Shown in pieces: positions 8,732-17,380 of a stretch of 37,906 nucleotides of DNA. This DNA is from CAZYTX01 sp964650485 (lineage in GTDB: Bacteria; RBG-13-61-14; DATKZS01). The translations under genes were made by a program, and so were the position numbers. The notes under the pieces were generated by a model. That model was not told the DNA's origin, made no database searches, and saw only the letters and a program-made list of their open reading frames with translations. The stretch's first letter is position 1, and each line of letters opens with the position of its first letter. Where the stretch lies: NCBI GenBank assembly GCA_964650485.1, contig CAZYTX010000031.1, forward strand, positions 1-37,906. Reading direction: 5' to 3'.

Positions 8732-9982
8732 CTACAGCTCTTCCCTTACCTGTATTAGCGCCCGGTCCAGGTTGTCGTAGTGGATGAGCTCCACGTCCAC
8801 CCCCGCGCTGGAGAACACGTAAGCCGGTCCCCTGTGGCCCATCTCGTGCCTTGTCAGCACCTTGTCAACCTTGCGACCGAGGAGCCACTCCGCGGTCTTT
8901 ATTCCTTTTCCGGTCTTTACCCCGGCATGCGGATTTTGGATTGTCTCCTGCCTTTGAACGGACTTGTCTTTTATCCTGAGGTCAATAATGGCGAAGTAGG
9001 GGGACTCTCCGAAGTGGTCGCTTATCTCACCCGCGGGGTCCGCAAGTGGGACGGCAACGCGCATGCACTCGCGTGCCCGGGGCTGGCAATGTATGATGAC
9101 GCGTCCCACGTGCGGGACCTCGGCCTTGATGGTCTCCTCTATCTCATCGCTTGCCTGGTGGGCCTTCACAAGATCATCTGTGCGGATAAACACCTGGGCT
9201 TCTATGAACTTGAACCTGCCCGCGTTCCTGCCGGAGAGGCCCTCCACATTGTCCACCAGAGGATGCGACTCGATGATCTTCCTGGTCGCGGCAAGGGTGT
9301 CGAAGTCCACGGAGGCGTCCAGGAGAACGCGCATACCGTCCGAGAGAAGGCGCCATCCCGCGTGTGCGATAAATATCACCACCAGGCCCGCGGCCGCCTG
9401 GTCAATGCCTATCCCGTGGAATTCGACCTCCACTCGCAAATAGCCCATGACCACGGAAACCAGGACCACCGCGGAGGAGAGCACGTCGGTCTGGCGGTGC
9501 CTCCCTTCTGCCATCAGGGTGGGAGACTCGGTGCGTTTTCCGATCAGGTAGGCGTACCGGCCGAACAGGAAAGTGACCAGCACCGTGGCCGCAAGAACCG
9601 CCACCACCGCGAGAGATATGTCCGGAGCCGCCTCACCTGGACTGAGCGCATGCCTTGTCACCTCGTAGCCCGCGAAAAAGATGAATATGGCCACCACCAC
9701 GGATATGACGTTCTCTATCTTGTAAAGGCCGTAGGGGAAGCTGCGGCTCTGGCGGGTGGAGAGCCTGAGACCGCCGAACATGGCGAGCGAAGCCACGGAG
9801 TCGGTGCCCGAGTCTATGGCGCTGGCGGTTAAAGCGAGGCTGCCGGACATAAAAGCCAGTGCGGCCTTTACAATCACCAGGCCCAGGTTCAAAAGGAAGG
9901 AGTAGGCCGCGACCTTCTGAATCAGGAGGGATTCATCCGGGCCCCCGCTCCTCTTGGCTGCCGTGCTTTTCTCGTCTTCCAT
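8732..9982 (-). CDS. Cation diffusion facilitator fused to a NifX/NifB-type domain
   Basis: A 416-residue protein. Residues about 25-220 form the six-helix CDF transporter, with metal-site acids in AIDSGTDSVAS (helix 2) and HRQTD (helix 5). The cytoplasmic domain follows to about residue 310. The last 105 residues (from about ECMRVAVPLADPAGEISDHFG) resemble the dinitrogenase iron-molybdenum cofactor (NifX/NifB/NafY) fold. CDFs export divalent metals such as Zn, Fe, Co or Ni by proton antiport. The extra domain could sense or carry metal or an iron-sulfur ligand, but that is inference. The ATG at 9982 is preferred over the GTG at 9988. The gene follows a ZIP importer on the same strand after 46 bases. 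Confidence 0.88.
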   Translation of the reverse strand: MEDEKSTAAKRSGGPDESLLIQKVAAYSFLLNLGLVIVKAALAFMSGSLALTASAIDSGTDSVASLAMFGGLRLSTRQSRSFPYGLYKIENVISVVVAIFIFFAGYEVTRHALSPGEAAPDISLAVVAVLAATVLVTFLFGRYAYLIGKRTESPTLMAEGRHRQTDVLSSAVVLVSVVMGYLRVEVEFHGIGIDQAAAGLVVIFIAHAGWRLLSDGMRVLLDASVDFDTLAATRKIIESHPLVDNVEGLSGRNAGRFKFIEAQVFIRTDDLVKAHQASDEIEETIKAEVPHVGRVIIHCQPRARECMRVAVPLADPAGEISDHFGESPYFAIIDLRIKDKSVQRQETIQNPHAGVKTGKGIKTAEWLLGRKVDKVLTRHEMGHRGPAYVFSSAGVDVELIHYDNLDRALIQVREEL

Positions 9983-10028
9983 GAGCACTTCTTTTCATCT
10001 TGTTCAGGCGCCAGGCCGGGGAAAACTG

Positions 10029-10757
10029 CTACAACAATTCCAGCATAATCACGAACACCACTCCCGCCATCAGGGAGAATATGGTGTTGTGGGTCTCGCC
10101 CGCGCGACAAGATGAGGGAATGAGCTCGTCCGCGGCTATGTATATCATCAGCCCCGCGGTGGCGCCTAAGATAAAACCCATGACCTCCAGGGGAATGCCC
10201 CGGATGAAGAACCTTGCGAGTATGAACCCCAGAAGCAGGGGGATTGCGGTGGAGGACGAGTAGAGGAAGGCCCTGAGCCTCCTGCCGGTGAGGTTGAAGT
10301 AGGGAGACGAGGTGCATATTCCTTCCGGTATGTTGTGCACGGCTATGGCCAGGGCTATGGTCACGCTCACCTTCTCGTCCGCCACTCCCCCGATGGCTAT
10401 GGCCATGCCCTCGGGGAAGTTGTGCAGGAATATCCCGGCCATGAGGAACACCGCGGTCTTCTCCAGCCTGCGGCCCTGCTCGGCCTCGCAGAACTCCGGG
10501 TGCACGTGAGGGATCAGCCTGTCGAGACCGTACATGACAACGGTCCCGGAGGCTATGCCCGCGGCGCAGACCAGGTGGTTTGCGAATTCAATGCCCTCGG
10601 GGATGAGATCAAGAAAAGATATGGCCAGCATGATGCCCGCGGCAAAGCAGAGCATGATGCATATCCCCGCCTCGGACGCGCGCCTCCACACCCCCAGCGC
10701 GGAGCCCGCCACCGGACCCAGCACCGAGATTGTCACTATGAAATATAAGGGGTCCAT
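10029..10757 (-). CDS. ZIP family metal transporter
   Basis: A 242-residue membrane protein with about eight hydrophobic helices. It has the two ZIP signature sites HNFPEG (helix 4) and HNIPEG (helix 5), whose His and Glu residues form the binuclear metal site. ZIP proteins usually bring zinc, iron or manganese into the cytoplasm. It is followed 46 bases later by a CDF exporter, so the two probably form a metal-balance operon. A perfect TATAAT lies just upstream on the minus strand (10774-10769), but its -35 partner is poor and the implied leader is very short, so the promoter and the exact start are uncertain. Confidence 0.9.
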   Translation of the reverse strand: MDPLYFIVTISVLGPVAGSALGVWRRASEAGICIMLCFAAGIMLAISFLDLIPEGIEFANHLVCAAGIASGTVVMYGLDRLIPHVHPEFCEAEQGRRLEKTAVFLMAGIFLHNFPEGMAIAIGGVADEKVSVTIALAIAVHNIPEGICTSSPYFNLTGRRLRAFLYSSSTAIPLLLGFILARFFIRGIPLEVMGFILGATAGLMIYIAADELIPSSCRAGETHNTIFSLMAGVVFVIMLELL

Positions 10758-10837
10758 TTCAAGGCTTCATTATATTGGACTTAGCTTTGTGAAGAAAGCG
10801 GGCGCCTGCCCAGGGTGATGACTGCACTTGCCAAGGC

Positions 10838-10880
10838 GATGTCGAAAGAAGATGTCGAAAGACTTCTGTCAAAGACTTCT
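10838..10880. repeat. Interlocked 13-base-period tandem repeat
   Basis: GATGTCGAAAGA occurs at 10838-10849 and 10851-10862, and AAAGACTTCT at 10858-10867 and 10871-10880, all with a 13-base period. The last base is also the first base of the -35 box of the rplM promoter. Seen in sequence; the role is unknown and it could be a regulator-binding array or a chance slippage product. Confidence 0.55.
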
Positions 10881-10908
10881 TGACAACCAAGGGCTTTGGG
10901 GTTAATCT
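10880..10908 (+). promoter_or_regulatory. Sigma70-type promoter for rplM-rpsI
   Basis: TTGACA (10880-10885), a 17-base spacer and TAATCT (10903-10908) lie 30 bases before the rplM start. Perfect -35 and good -10 boxes fit a strong ribosomal-protein promoter. Confidence 0.75.
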
Positions 10909-10937
10909 TTCTTATCTGAGTGGGGAACGAAATAAAG

Positions 10938-11375
10938 ATGGTGACCATAAGCGCAAAAGCAAAAGATGTGGAAAGGAAATGGCACCTGGTGGATGCCGAG
11001 GGCAAGGTGCTTGGCAGGCTGGCCTCCAGGGTGGCAAACGTGCTCAGGGGCAAGCACAAGCCAATCTTTACTCCCCACGTGGACACCGGCGACTTCGTGG
11101 TGGTGGTGAACGCGGACAAGGTAAGGCTCACCGGTGGCAAGCTGGACAAGAAGCTCTACTTTCGCTTCAGCGGCTACCCCTCGGGGCTGAAGTCCAAGTC
11201 AGCGAGAGAGATGCTGGAGCAAAAGCCCGAGGAATTAATCAGGTTGGCTGTCAGGGGAATGCTTCCCAATAACAGGCTTAACCGGCGGGTGCTGACAAAG
11301 CTGAAGGTCTACGCCGGGCCTGACCATCCCCACCAGGCACAGCAGCCCGAGACTCTCGAGCTGGAAACGAGGTAA
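10938..11375 (+). CDS. rplM: 50S ribosomal protein L13
   Basis: A 145-residue L13. Conserved segments include WHLVDAEGKVLGRLAS, the LRGKHKPIFTPHVDTGD stretch, VRGMLPNN and the C-terminal KLKVYAGPDHPHQAQQP. An upstream GTG at 10920 is in frame, but the ATG at 10938 matches the family's N-terminus. rpsI follows after 2 bases, the standard L13-S9 pair, so the two should be made in equal amounts. Confidence 0.98.
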   Translation: MVTISAKAKDVERKWHLVDAEGKVLGRLASRVANVLRGKHKPIFTPHVDTGDFVVVVNADKVRLTGGKLDKKLYFRFSGYPSGLKSKSAREMLEQKPEELIRLAVRGMLPNNRLNRRVLTKLKVYAGPDHPHQAQQPETLELETR

Positions 11376-11377
11376 AG

Positions 11378-11776
11378 ATGGCCATGGAAGAAGAGGTCTT
11401 CTGGGCGACCGGAAGGAGAAAGCAGTCGGTGGCCAGGGTAAGGATCAAGCCCGGCGCCGGAAAGATATTGGTCAATGAAAAGCCGCTGGAGGACTACTTT
11501 GGTAGGCGCACATCACAGGCCATAGTAAAGCAGCCCCTGGTGCTCACCAACGTGGCCGAGAGGTTTGACGTGATGGCGAACGTGGTCGGAGGGGGGCCTT
11601 CAGGACAGGCTGACGCGGTAAAGCACGGGATCGCCCGCGCGCTGATCGAGTTCGACCCGGACTACAAAAGCGCGTTAAAAAAGGCCGGACACATGACCCG
11701 GGACCCCAGGGAAAAGGAGAGAAAGAAATACGGAAGGCGCGGGGCCAGGGCCAGGTACCAGTACTCAAAGCGCTGA
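11378..11776 (+). CDS. rpsI: 30S ribosomal protein S9
   Basis: A 132-residue S9. Typical features are ATGRRKQSVARVRIKPG near the N-terminus, GGGPSGQADAVKHGIARAL in the middle and the basic C-terminal tail ending KYGRRGARARYQYSKR, whose last residues reach the P-site tRNA. It is the second gene of the rplM operon and is followed by a strong terminator. A second possible ATG lies two codons downstream. Confidence 0.98.
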   Translation: MAMEEEVFWATGRRKQSVARVRIKPGAGKILVNEKPLEDYFGRRTSQAIVKQPLVLTNVAERFDVMANVVGGGPSGQADAVKHGIARALIEFDPDYKSALKKAGHMTRDPREKERKKYGRRGARARYQYSKR

Positions 11777-11801
11777 TGCACTTACAGGCTGACGGCTTTA
11801 C

Positions 11802-11830
11802 AGCCCTCCATCTCTGGAGGGCTTTTTATT
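11802..11830 (+). terminator. Rho-independent terminator after rpsI
   Basis: A perfect 9-bp stem (AGCCCTCCA, 11802-11810, with TGGAGGGCT, 11815-11823) with a 4-base loop is followed by TTTTATTT. It ends the rplM-rpsI transcript and touches the next promoter. Confidence 0.93.
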
Positions 11831-11858
11831 TGACCCGCGGCAAAAACACTGTTATTAA
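11830..11858 (+). promoter_or_regulatory. Promoter for the Rrf2 regulator gene
   Basis: TTGACC (11830-11835), a 17-base spacer and TATTAA (11853-11858) lie 30 bases before the ATG. The spacing is good. Rrf2 proteins often repress their own genes, but no clear palindromic operator is visible here. Confidence 0.6.
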
Positions 11859-11887
11859 ATATAAGGGTACTAAAAGGCCTGTTTTTG

Positions 11888-12304
11888 ATGGCGCAAGTTT
11901 TCCATATCTCCGAGGCTGCTTCCATAGCCATGCATTCAATGACTTTGCTGGCGTGCGAGCCGGACCGGATGAGGACCACCCACGAGATGGCCGAGGCGCT
12001 CCATGTGTCCGAGGCCCATCTTTCCAAGGTTCTCCAGCGTCTGAACAAGGCCGGCCTGGTCAAGGCTGTGCGCGGGCCCAAGGGCGGTTTTATTCTGGCG
12101 AGGCCCGGTGACAAGATATTTCTGCTGGACATCTTCGAGGCCATGGAAGGGCCGCTATCGGAGACCACGTGTCTCCTTGGAAAGCCGGTTTGCAGGGGAG
12201 AGAAGTGCATACTCGGAGGGCTCATCGAGGACGTGAACCACGAGGTCAGGCAATACCTCTCAACCACCCGGCTCGCAGACCTGACCGGTGTTTTCGAATC
12301 CTGA
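11888..12304 (+). CDS. Rrf2 family transcriptional regulator with iron-sulfur-type cysteines
   Basis: A 138-residue winged-helix regulator. The DNA-binding part covers about residues 25-75 (MAEALHVSEAHLSKVLQRL as recognition region, then VRGPKGGF as the wing). Three cysteines follow in CLLGKPVC and RGEKC, at the position where IscR and NsrR bind an iron-sulfur cluster. The C-x6-C-x4-C spacing differs slightly from IscR, so cluster binding is likely but not certain. It probably senses redox state, NO or iron-sulfur status. No isc/suf genes are adjacent, so the target is unknown. ATG at 11888 is preferred over the TTG one codon earlier. Confidence 0.88.
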   Translation: MAQVFHISEAASIAMHSMTLLACEPDRMRTTHEMAEALHVSEAHLSKVLQRLNKAGLVKAVRGPKGGFILARPGDKIFLLDIFEAMEGPLSETTCLLGKPVCRGEKCILGGLIEDVNHEVRQYLSTTRLADLTGVFES

Positions 12305-12338
12305 GCATTTATTCCATGTTTATGCTGAAGGGTGATCC

Positions 12339-13184
12339 GTGGTGAGCAGGAAGACCGGCAAGGCATGGATAGGATGCTCGGGCTTCAGCTACAACCACTG
12401 GGCCAAGGGGGTGTTTTATCCTGCGCAAATTCCCAGGAAGCGGTGGCTGGAGTATTACGCGGGGTGCTTCGGCACGGTGGAGCTGAACGTGACCTTTTAC
12501 CGGCTGCCTGACCCCGAGACCTTCATGGGATGGGGACAGAGGACGCCCCGGGACTTCCGGTTCACAGTGAAAGGCAGCAAGTTCATCACCCACGTACAGA
12601 CCCTCTCCGTTGGCAGGCAGGTGGTGGACCAGTTCATGGAGCGCGCCGGCCTCCTGGAAGACAAGCTGGGGCCGGTGCTCTGGCAGCTCCCGCCCGGCAT
12701 GGAAGCGGACAAGAAAAAGCTCAAGGGGTTCGTGAACCTGCTAGCGGCTTATCACCGCTCGCGCCACGCATTCGAGTTCAGGCACGAGTCATGGTTTGTC
12801 GAGCCTGTATACAAGATACTGAGGGAAGCAGGGATGACCGCGGTGTCAGCGGACATGCCAAGGAAGCTGCCCGAGCCCCCGGACGACTTCCCCTTCCTCT
12901 ATCTACGCAAGCACGGGCCGCCCGGCTGCAAGCCGTACAACGGGGCTTATCCTGGAGAAGCGCTCGAGCAGGAATGCAACAGGGTGGCAAAGGCCCTGGG
13001 CCAGGGCAGGGACGTTTACGTGTACTTTAATAACGACATGGGAGGACACGCGCCCAGGAACGCCCAAACCCTGATCCGCATGGTGAATAAAAAAAGCAAG
13101 TCAAGAAAGAAAGCCTCCACTAAAAAAACCGCAAAGAAAACCATGAAGAAGTCGGCCGCGAAAAAGACTTCAAAGAATTCATAA
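12339..13184 (+). CDS. DUF72 family protein with lysine-rich histone-like tail
   Basis: A 281-residue protein whose residues 8-245 match the DUF72 (YecE-like) TIM-barrel family, with the family markers IGCSGFSYNHW near the N-terminus, ELNVTFYRLP, DFRFTVKGSKFITH, FEFRHESW and VYVYFNNDMGGHA. The biochemical role of the family is not settled. The last 35 residues are almost only Lys, Ser, Thr and Ala with repeated KKxxKK patterns, like the tail of histone H1 or bacterial Hc1/AlgP-type proteins, and could bind nucleic acid. Translation starts at GTG 12339 (or the GTG next to it) with AAGGG upstream. It lies 34 bases after the Rrf2 gene and is probably co-transcribed. Confidence 0.85.
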   Translation: MVSRKTGKAWIGCSGFSYNHWAKGVFYPAQIPRKRWLEYYAGCFGTVELNVTFYRLPDPETFMGWGQRTPRDFRFTVKGSKFITHVQTLSVGRQVVDQFMERAGLLEDKLGPVLWQLPPGMEADKKKLKGFVNLLAAYHRSRHAFEFRHESWFVEPVYKILREAGMTAVSADMPRKLPEPPDDFPFLYLRKHGPPGCKPYNGAYPGEALEQECNRVAKALGQGRDVYVYFNNDMGGHAPRNAQTLIRMVNKKSKSRKKASTKKTAKKTMKKSAAKKTSKNS

Positions 13185-13282
13185 TATCATAGACCCCCGC
13201 CTCTTCCTGCTGTCACATAACCATTTAAAAACAAAGCATAAATTTTTGAAATCTAAATAAAGATGTCCCCATATTACACGAC

Positions 13283-14893
13283 TCAGTGAATGTTTCTTAT
13301 CTCGGTCAGGGTGTAATCGGTAAAGAGCTCATAGCGCTCCATGGTCTCGGGGCTTATCTTCTCTGCACCAGTCTCGGTGTCAAGGTGCATGCGCCACGGC
13401 TCCTTTTCGTAAGCGGGCCAGTCGGGAAGGCCCTCGCCGTTCGGATCGCCCGATCTCGCGAAATTCGCGTAGTACTCCATCACCCTGTCCGCCATGGGCG
13501 CGGCCTTTTCAAATGTTTTCCTGCTCGCCACAAGCTTTGCGATCCTCGATCCAAGGTCGAATTTTCCGAACACGAAAGGTATGTCTATCCCGTGGAAAGC
13601 CCCCAGCTTGTTCGGGAACCGTGTCTCGTTCCAGTCGAACCTGTAAAGGTAGACCGGGACCTCGTCCATGGCCTCGGCCGCCATTACCCCCTGCGCTATG
13701 TAAGCGTCGTTCGCGACCCTCATGAGGAGGTGTGACGGCGTCTTGAACTCCTTGTAGGAGTAGAGCTCGAAGACCCGGTCGTATACGGGCGCGGCGGTTT
13801 TTTTTATCACCCAGTTCACGAAGCAGCGGGGAAGCAGGCTGAAGCCCGGGAAGGCTATGATGTAGAGCCTGACCTCGTCACGGGTGTGTCCCACCATCAC
13901 CGGGACCTTGTTGTACACGCCCCTCCTCATCATCCTTACCGGAAAGGTTGGTGTCACGTGACCGTCCACCGCGGGGAAGAACTTGTACTCCCCTCCCGAG
14001 AGCGCGTCCACGATCTGGTTCTTGCTCTTCATGAAAAGCTCGGAAGGCTTTTTATCCCGGAGACACTCGATCCTGTCCGGGCCGTCGCAACCCACGCCCT
14101 TTGCGAAGAACTCGCCCGTCTCCAGAGCCGTCTCCATGGTTATGCCGAAGTCGCAGTTGCCGCTCATGGGTATGGCGCGGTGGAAAAGTCCTTTTGCGAG
14201 CGGAGAAGCGAGCAGGAAGAACACGCTGTGGGCTCCCGCTGATTGTCCGAATATGGTCACGTTTTCCGGGTCTCCTCCGAAGTTCTCGATGTTGTCGCGG
14301 ACCCATTTCAGTCCCCGGATCTGGTCTTGTATCCCGTAGGCGCCGGTGCTCCCCGCAGGGTCTTCTTTCGAGAGCTCGGGCAGGGCCAGAAAGCCGAACG
14401 GGCCCAGCCGGTAGTTTATCGTCACCACCACCACGTCCTGCTCGGCCGCCAGGCGCGCGCCGTTGAACATGTCGTAGCTGCCCGCGCCCGTGCGGAAGCC
14501 GCCTCCGTGGATCCAGTACATCACAGGGAAGTTGCCTTCCTCTGCCGGGCTCCAGATGTTCAAGTAGAGGCAGTCCTCGCTGAAGCCCTTGCTCTTCCCG
14601 CCGGACGTAAGCTTCTCCTCCTGGATGCACGCGTCCGAGAACTCGCAGGCTTTGTAATCGCCGGCCCGCGGCTCCGGGGGCTCGGGCGGGCGCCAGCGGA
14701 GTTCGCCCACCGGCGGCTTCGCGTACGGCACGCCCTTCCACACGCAGGCGTCCTCGCCCTCCACGGCCTTGCCCAGAACCGGGCCCTCCTCGGTCTCCAC
14801 CTCCCCCCTGCAAAGACCCGCAGCCCCGACTGCGACCGGAAGGAAAAGCGCAAGACAGGCGCACCCCAAAACCACGCTCTTTGAAAACCTCAT
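13283..14893 (-). CDS. Secreted carboxylesterase/lipase type B
   Basis: A 536-residue alpha/beta-hydrolase of the cholinesterase/para-nitrobenzyl esterase family. An N-terminal signal peptide (residues 1-25, hydrophobic core VVLGCACLALFLPVAV) indicates export. The family signatures are EDCLYLNIWSP, the oxyanion-hole HGGGF, and the nucleophile elbow GQSAGA. The acid is probably in HTRDEVR and the catalytic His in FHGIDIPF. It should hydrolyse carboxylic esters; the substrate is unknown. The frame is open upstream, but the ATG at 14893 begins the signal peptide and has GGAG just before it. It follows the GGDEF gene by 49 bases and may be the last gene of that operon. Confidence 0.92.
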   Translation of the reverse strand: MRFSKSVVLGCACLALFLPVAVGAAGLCRGEVETEEGPVLGKAVEGEDACVWKGVPYAKPPVGELRWRPPEPPEPRAGDYKACEFSDACIQEEKLTSGGKSKGFSEDCLYLNIWSPAEEGNFPVMYWIHGGGFRTGAGSYDMFNGARLAAEQDVVVVTINYRLGPFGFLALPELSKEDPAGSTGAYGIQDQIRGLKWVRDNIENFGGDPENVTIFGQSAGAHSVFFLLASPLAKGLFHRAIPMSGNCDFGITMETALETGEFFAKGVGCDGPDRIECLRDKKPSELFMKSKNQIVDALSGGEYKFFPAVDGHVTPTFPVRMMRRGVYNKVPVMVGHTRDEVRLYIIAFPGFSLLPRCFVNWVIKKTAAPVYDRVFELYSYKEFKTPSHLLMRVANDAYIAQGVMAAEAMDEVPVYLYRFDWNETRFPNKLGAFHGIDIPFVFGKFDLGSRIAKLVASRKTFEKAAPMADRVMEYYANFARSGDPNGEGLPDWPAYEKEPWRMHLDTETGAEKISPETMERYELFTDYTLTEIRNIH

Positions 14894-14942
14894 GCTCCTA
14901 CTCCTCTTAATTTGAAATCTCAATAAATATTTATGGTGTCCC

Positions 14943-17036
14943 TTATGCCGCGCGGAGCTGTCTTGCCTCCACCACCTTGTTCCTGCCGGACTCTTTGGCA
15001 AGATAGAGCGCCTGGTCCGCGGCCCTGACAAGGTCTTCCCGGGAATTTGCGTCCTCGGGGAAAACCGCCACACCCGCGGAGACGCTCACCCTGAACTCCC
15101 TGCCGCCCGCGTTTACAAGCAGCCTCGAAACCTTCCTGCGCACCCGCTCTGCAAGCTCCCGGGCCCCTCTCCTGCCGGCTCCCGGGAGCACGAGCACGAA
15201 CTCCTCGCCGCCGTAGCGGGCCGCGCTGTCCACCTTGCGGATGGAGCCCGTAAGCGTCCTGGCCACGGCTTTCAGCACCTCGTCCCCCACCTGGTGCCCG
15301 AACCGGTCGTTCACGCGCTTGAAAAGGTCTATGTCGCATATGACCAGGCCCACCTTGTGGCCGAGCCTCTGCGCGCGCTCGATCTCGAGTTCCAGCTCTT
15401 CCTGGAACCACCTGTGGTTGTGCAGTCCAGTGAGACCGTCCGTCACCGCCTTGTGCTCCATCTCCTGGTAGAGGAGCGCGTTCTGAATGGACACCGCGGC
15501 CATGTCCGCGAGGATGCCGACGGCCTTTATCACGTAGTCCGAGAAGCCCTGCGGCTCCCGGGAGTAAAAGACCAGCGCGCCTTTTGCCCTCTGCCCCAGG
15601 GAAAGCGGCTGAATGAGGGCCGAGCGCATGCCCGGCGGGTCGAGCTTGTTTCCCGCAACCGCGGTCTTCCTCTCCCGGCCGGAGAGGTCCGGCACGTAAT
15701 GTCCCCGGCCTCTTGCCATGGAAAGCTCCACAAGGGAGCCCGGCTCCACCGGGCGGTCCTGCGCGGCCCGGGGCATCTCTCCCTCCGCCCTTGTCACACG
15801 GGCCTCGCCGTTTTCCTCCTTGTCCGTGGAGAGCACCACCGCCCCGGCGTGGTACCCGGCTATGGCCTTGCTGGTCCTCACTACGTCATCGAGCATGGCG
15901 GCAAGCTCGAGGCTCCTGCTCAAGCGGTGGCCCAGCTCAGCAAGGGACTTGAACCCGCTGGCCTCGGACTCGATGCGCCTGACCAGCAGAGCGTTTTCAT
16001 GGACCTCGCTCACCTGGCTCGCGATCACAAAGGCGAGCTTCTCCTCCCCCCGGCTGAAGCGCTCAATGTCCCTGTCAAAGCAAAGTATTCCATGCACCTC
16101 TTCCCCCACCCGCACTGGCAGGGCCAGGAAGTGCCCGGGCCTCACCCATGATTGATAATGGGGTATGGCCCCGCGAAGTCGCTTGCCTGATGCCCGCATG
16201 GCCGTGGCGCTCTCCGCCACCTTTCCCAGAAGTCCTTTCCCGCTTGCCACCATCGAGGAGGGATCAACACATTCCCTGGAGGATACGACCTCTCGAAGCC
16301 GGTACGGCTCCTCCAGCGAGCTCCTCCAGTAGAGCCCGCAGGTCTCAGCGCCGAGCAGCTCCCTGCCCGATTGCAGGGCCTGTTCAAAAGCCCGGTCCAG
16401 GGCCAGCACCGACCGCACGGAGTGCTTCTCCCGCATGCCCTCGTTAAGCCCGCCCAGCCTTTGCACGGTGTCGTCTCTCGTGAACTCGGAGACGTCGGTA
16501 TAGAGCTTCTTGAGCACGCCCTGGGCCTTGCGCCTCACTCTGCGCTCCACGTGCACGAACCCGCCCACCACCGCACCGAACAGGAAGAGATACGCGCCGT
16601 GCTGCACAACCAGGCCCCACTCGAGGGGTCCCGCTGCCAGGACCCGGCCGGCCTCCAGTCCCATGAACAGCGACCACAAAGCAACGCCCGAGCGCGCGCC
16701 CAGTACACTCACGAGCACCGCGAAGAAGAGATAGGCCAGCGGATAAAGGGGCGAGTGCAGGAAACCCGTGGCCTGGAGAGCCACCCTGAGTGCGATCAGT
16801 ATCCAGACGCCAAGCGCGAGCAGGCGCATCTCCTGCCCGCGCTCCATCGTCTGCACCACCTCGAAGAGCACAAGCAGCAGGAGCAGTGCTATCAAGGAGT
16901 ACTGGAGCACGCCAAAGCTCTGAAAAGCATCGAACCTGCCTCTGATGATGAGAAAAGAGTAAAATGCGATGAGCCCGGCCCTTATGAGCTTCCCGGACAT
17001 TGGTCCGGGACCGGGGGAGTGCTCTTCACCACTCAT
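14943..17036 (-). CDS. Membrane diguanylate cyclase with two GAF domains
   Basis: A 697-residue protein. The first 165 residues contain about six hydrophobic helices. They are followed by a short linker, two GAF-like sensor domains (about 210-350 and 365-525) and a GGDEF domain (about 530-690). The active-site motif GGEEF is intact, so it should make cyclic di-GMP from two GTP. The allosteric I-site is also present: RKVD exactly five residues before GGEEF, predicting product inhibition. No EAL domain is present. The start ATG overlaps the ftsB-like stop (ATGA), tying it to the ExbBD-FtsB operon. Confidence 0.93.
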   Translation of the reverse strand: MSGEEHSPGPGPMSGKLIRAGLIAFYSFLIIRGRFDAFQSFGVLQYSLIALLLLLVLFEVVQTMERGQEMRLLALGVWILIALRVALQATGFLHSPLYPLAYLFFAVLVSVLGARSGVALWSLFMGLEAGRVLAAGPLEWGLVVQHGAYLFLFGAVVGGFVHVERRVRRKAQGVLKKLYTDVSEFTRDDTVQRLGGLNEGMREKHSVRSVLALDRAFEQALQSGRELLGAETCGLYWRSSLEEPYRLREVVSSRECVDPSSMVASGKGLLGKVAESATAMRASGKRLRGAIPHYQSWVRPGHFLALPVRVGEEVHGILCFDRDIERFSRGEEKLAFVIASQVSEVHENALLVRRIESEASGFKSLAELGHRLSRSLELAAMLDDVVRTSKAIAGYHAGAVVLSTDKEENGEARVTRAEGEMPRAAQDRPVEPGSLVELSMARGRGHYVPDLSGRERKTAVAGNKLDPPGMRSALIQPLSLGQRAKGALVFYSREPQGFSDYVIKAVGILADMAAVSIQNALLYQEMEHKAVTDGLTGLHNHRWFQEELELEIERAQRLGHKVGLVICDIDLFKRVNDRFGHQVGDEVLKAVARTLTGSIRKVDSAARYGGEEFVLVLPGAGRRGARELAERVRRKVSRLLVNAGGREFRVSVSAGVAVFPEDANSREDLVRAADQALYLAKESGRNKVVEARQLRAA

Positions 17037-17323
17037 TGAGATCGCCAGTCAGGGCCGCTGCCGGAGAACTTGATCACAAGCTCGCCAGGCTTGACCATGC
17101 CGAGCTCCTCACGCGCCAGCCGCTCGATGTAGGTGGCGTCGTATTTTAACAGCTCGACCTCCCGAAGCAGGGCCTGGTTCTGTTTTTTCAGGCGGGCGGT
17201 CTCCATTACCATAACGTCCGCCTGCTTCTGGAAGCGCACCAGGTTTATGAGGCCGTGTTCACCGAACACGGTGAAGGCAAGGATCAAAATCACGACAAGG
17301 GCAACCAGCAGCTTCAGCTTCAT
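17033..17323 (-). CDS. ftsB: FtsB/DivIC-like septum formation protein
   Basis: A 96-residue single-pass membrane protein. It has a hydrophobic segment at residues 4-21, a coiled coil at about 32-65 (RFQKQADVMVMETARLKKQNQ region) and a conserved end YIERLAREELGMVKPGE, which is typical of FtsB/DivIC. These proteins bridge FtsL and FtsQ in the divisome. A GGAGG lies before the ATG. The gene follows ExbD after 57 bases and overlaps the diguanylate cyclase start. The gene symbol is assigned by family similarity. Confidence 0.78.
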   Translation of the reverse strand: MKLKLLVALVVILILAFTVFGEHGLINLVRFQKQADVMVMETARLKKQNQALLREVELLKYDATYIERLAREELGMVKPGELVIKFSGSGPDWRSQ

Positions 17324-17380
17324 CGCTTTCCACCTCCGCTTTGAGCGCTTTAAATCGCATCAGCATGAACGGCCGCGGTT

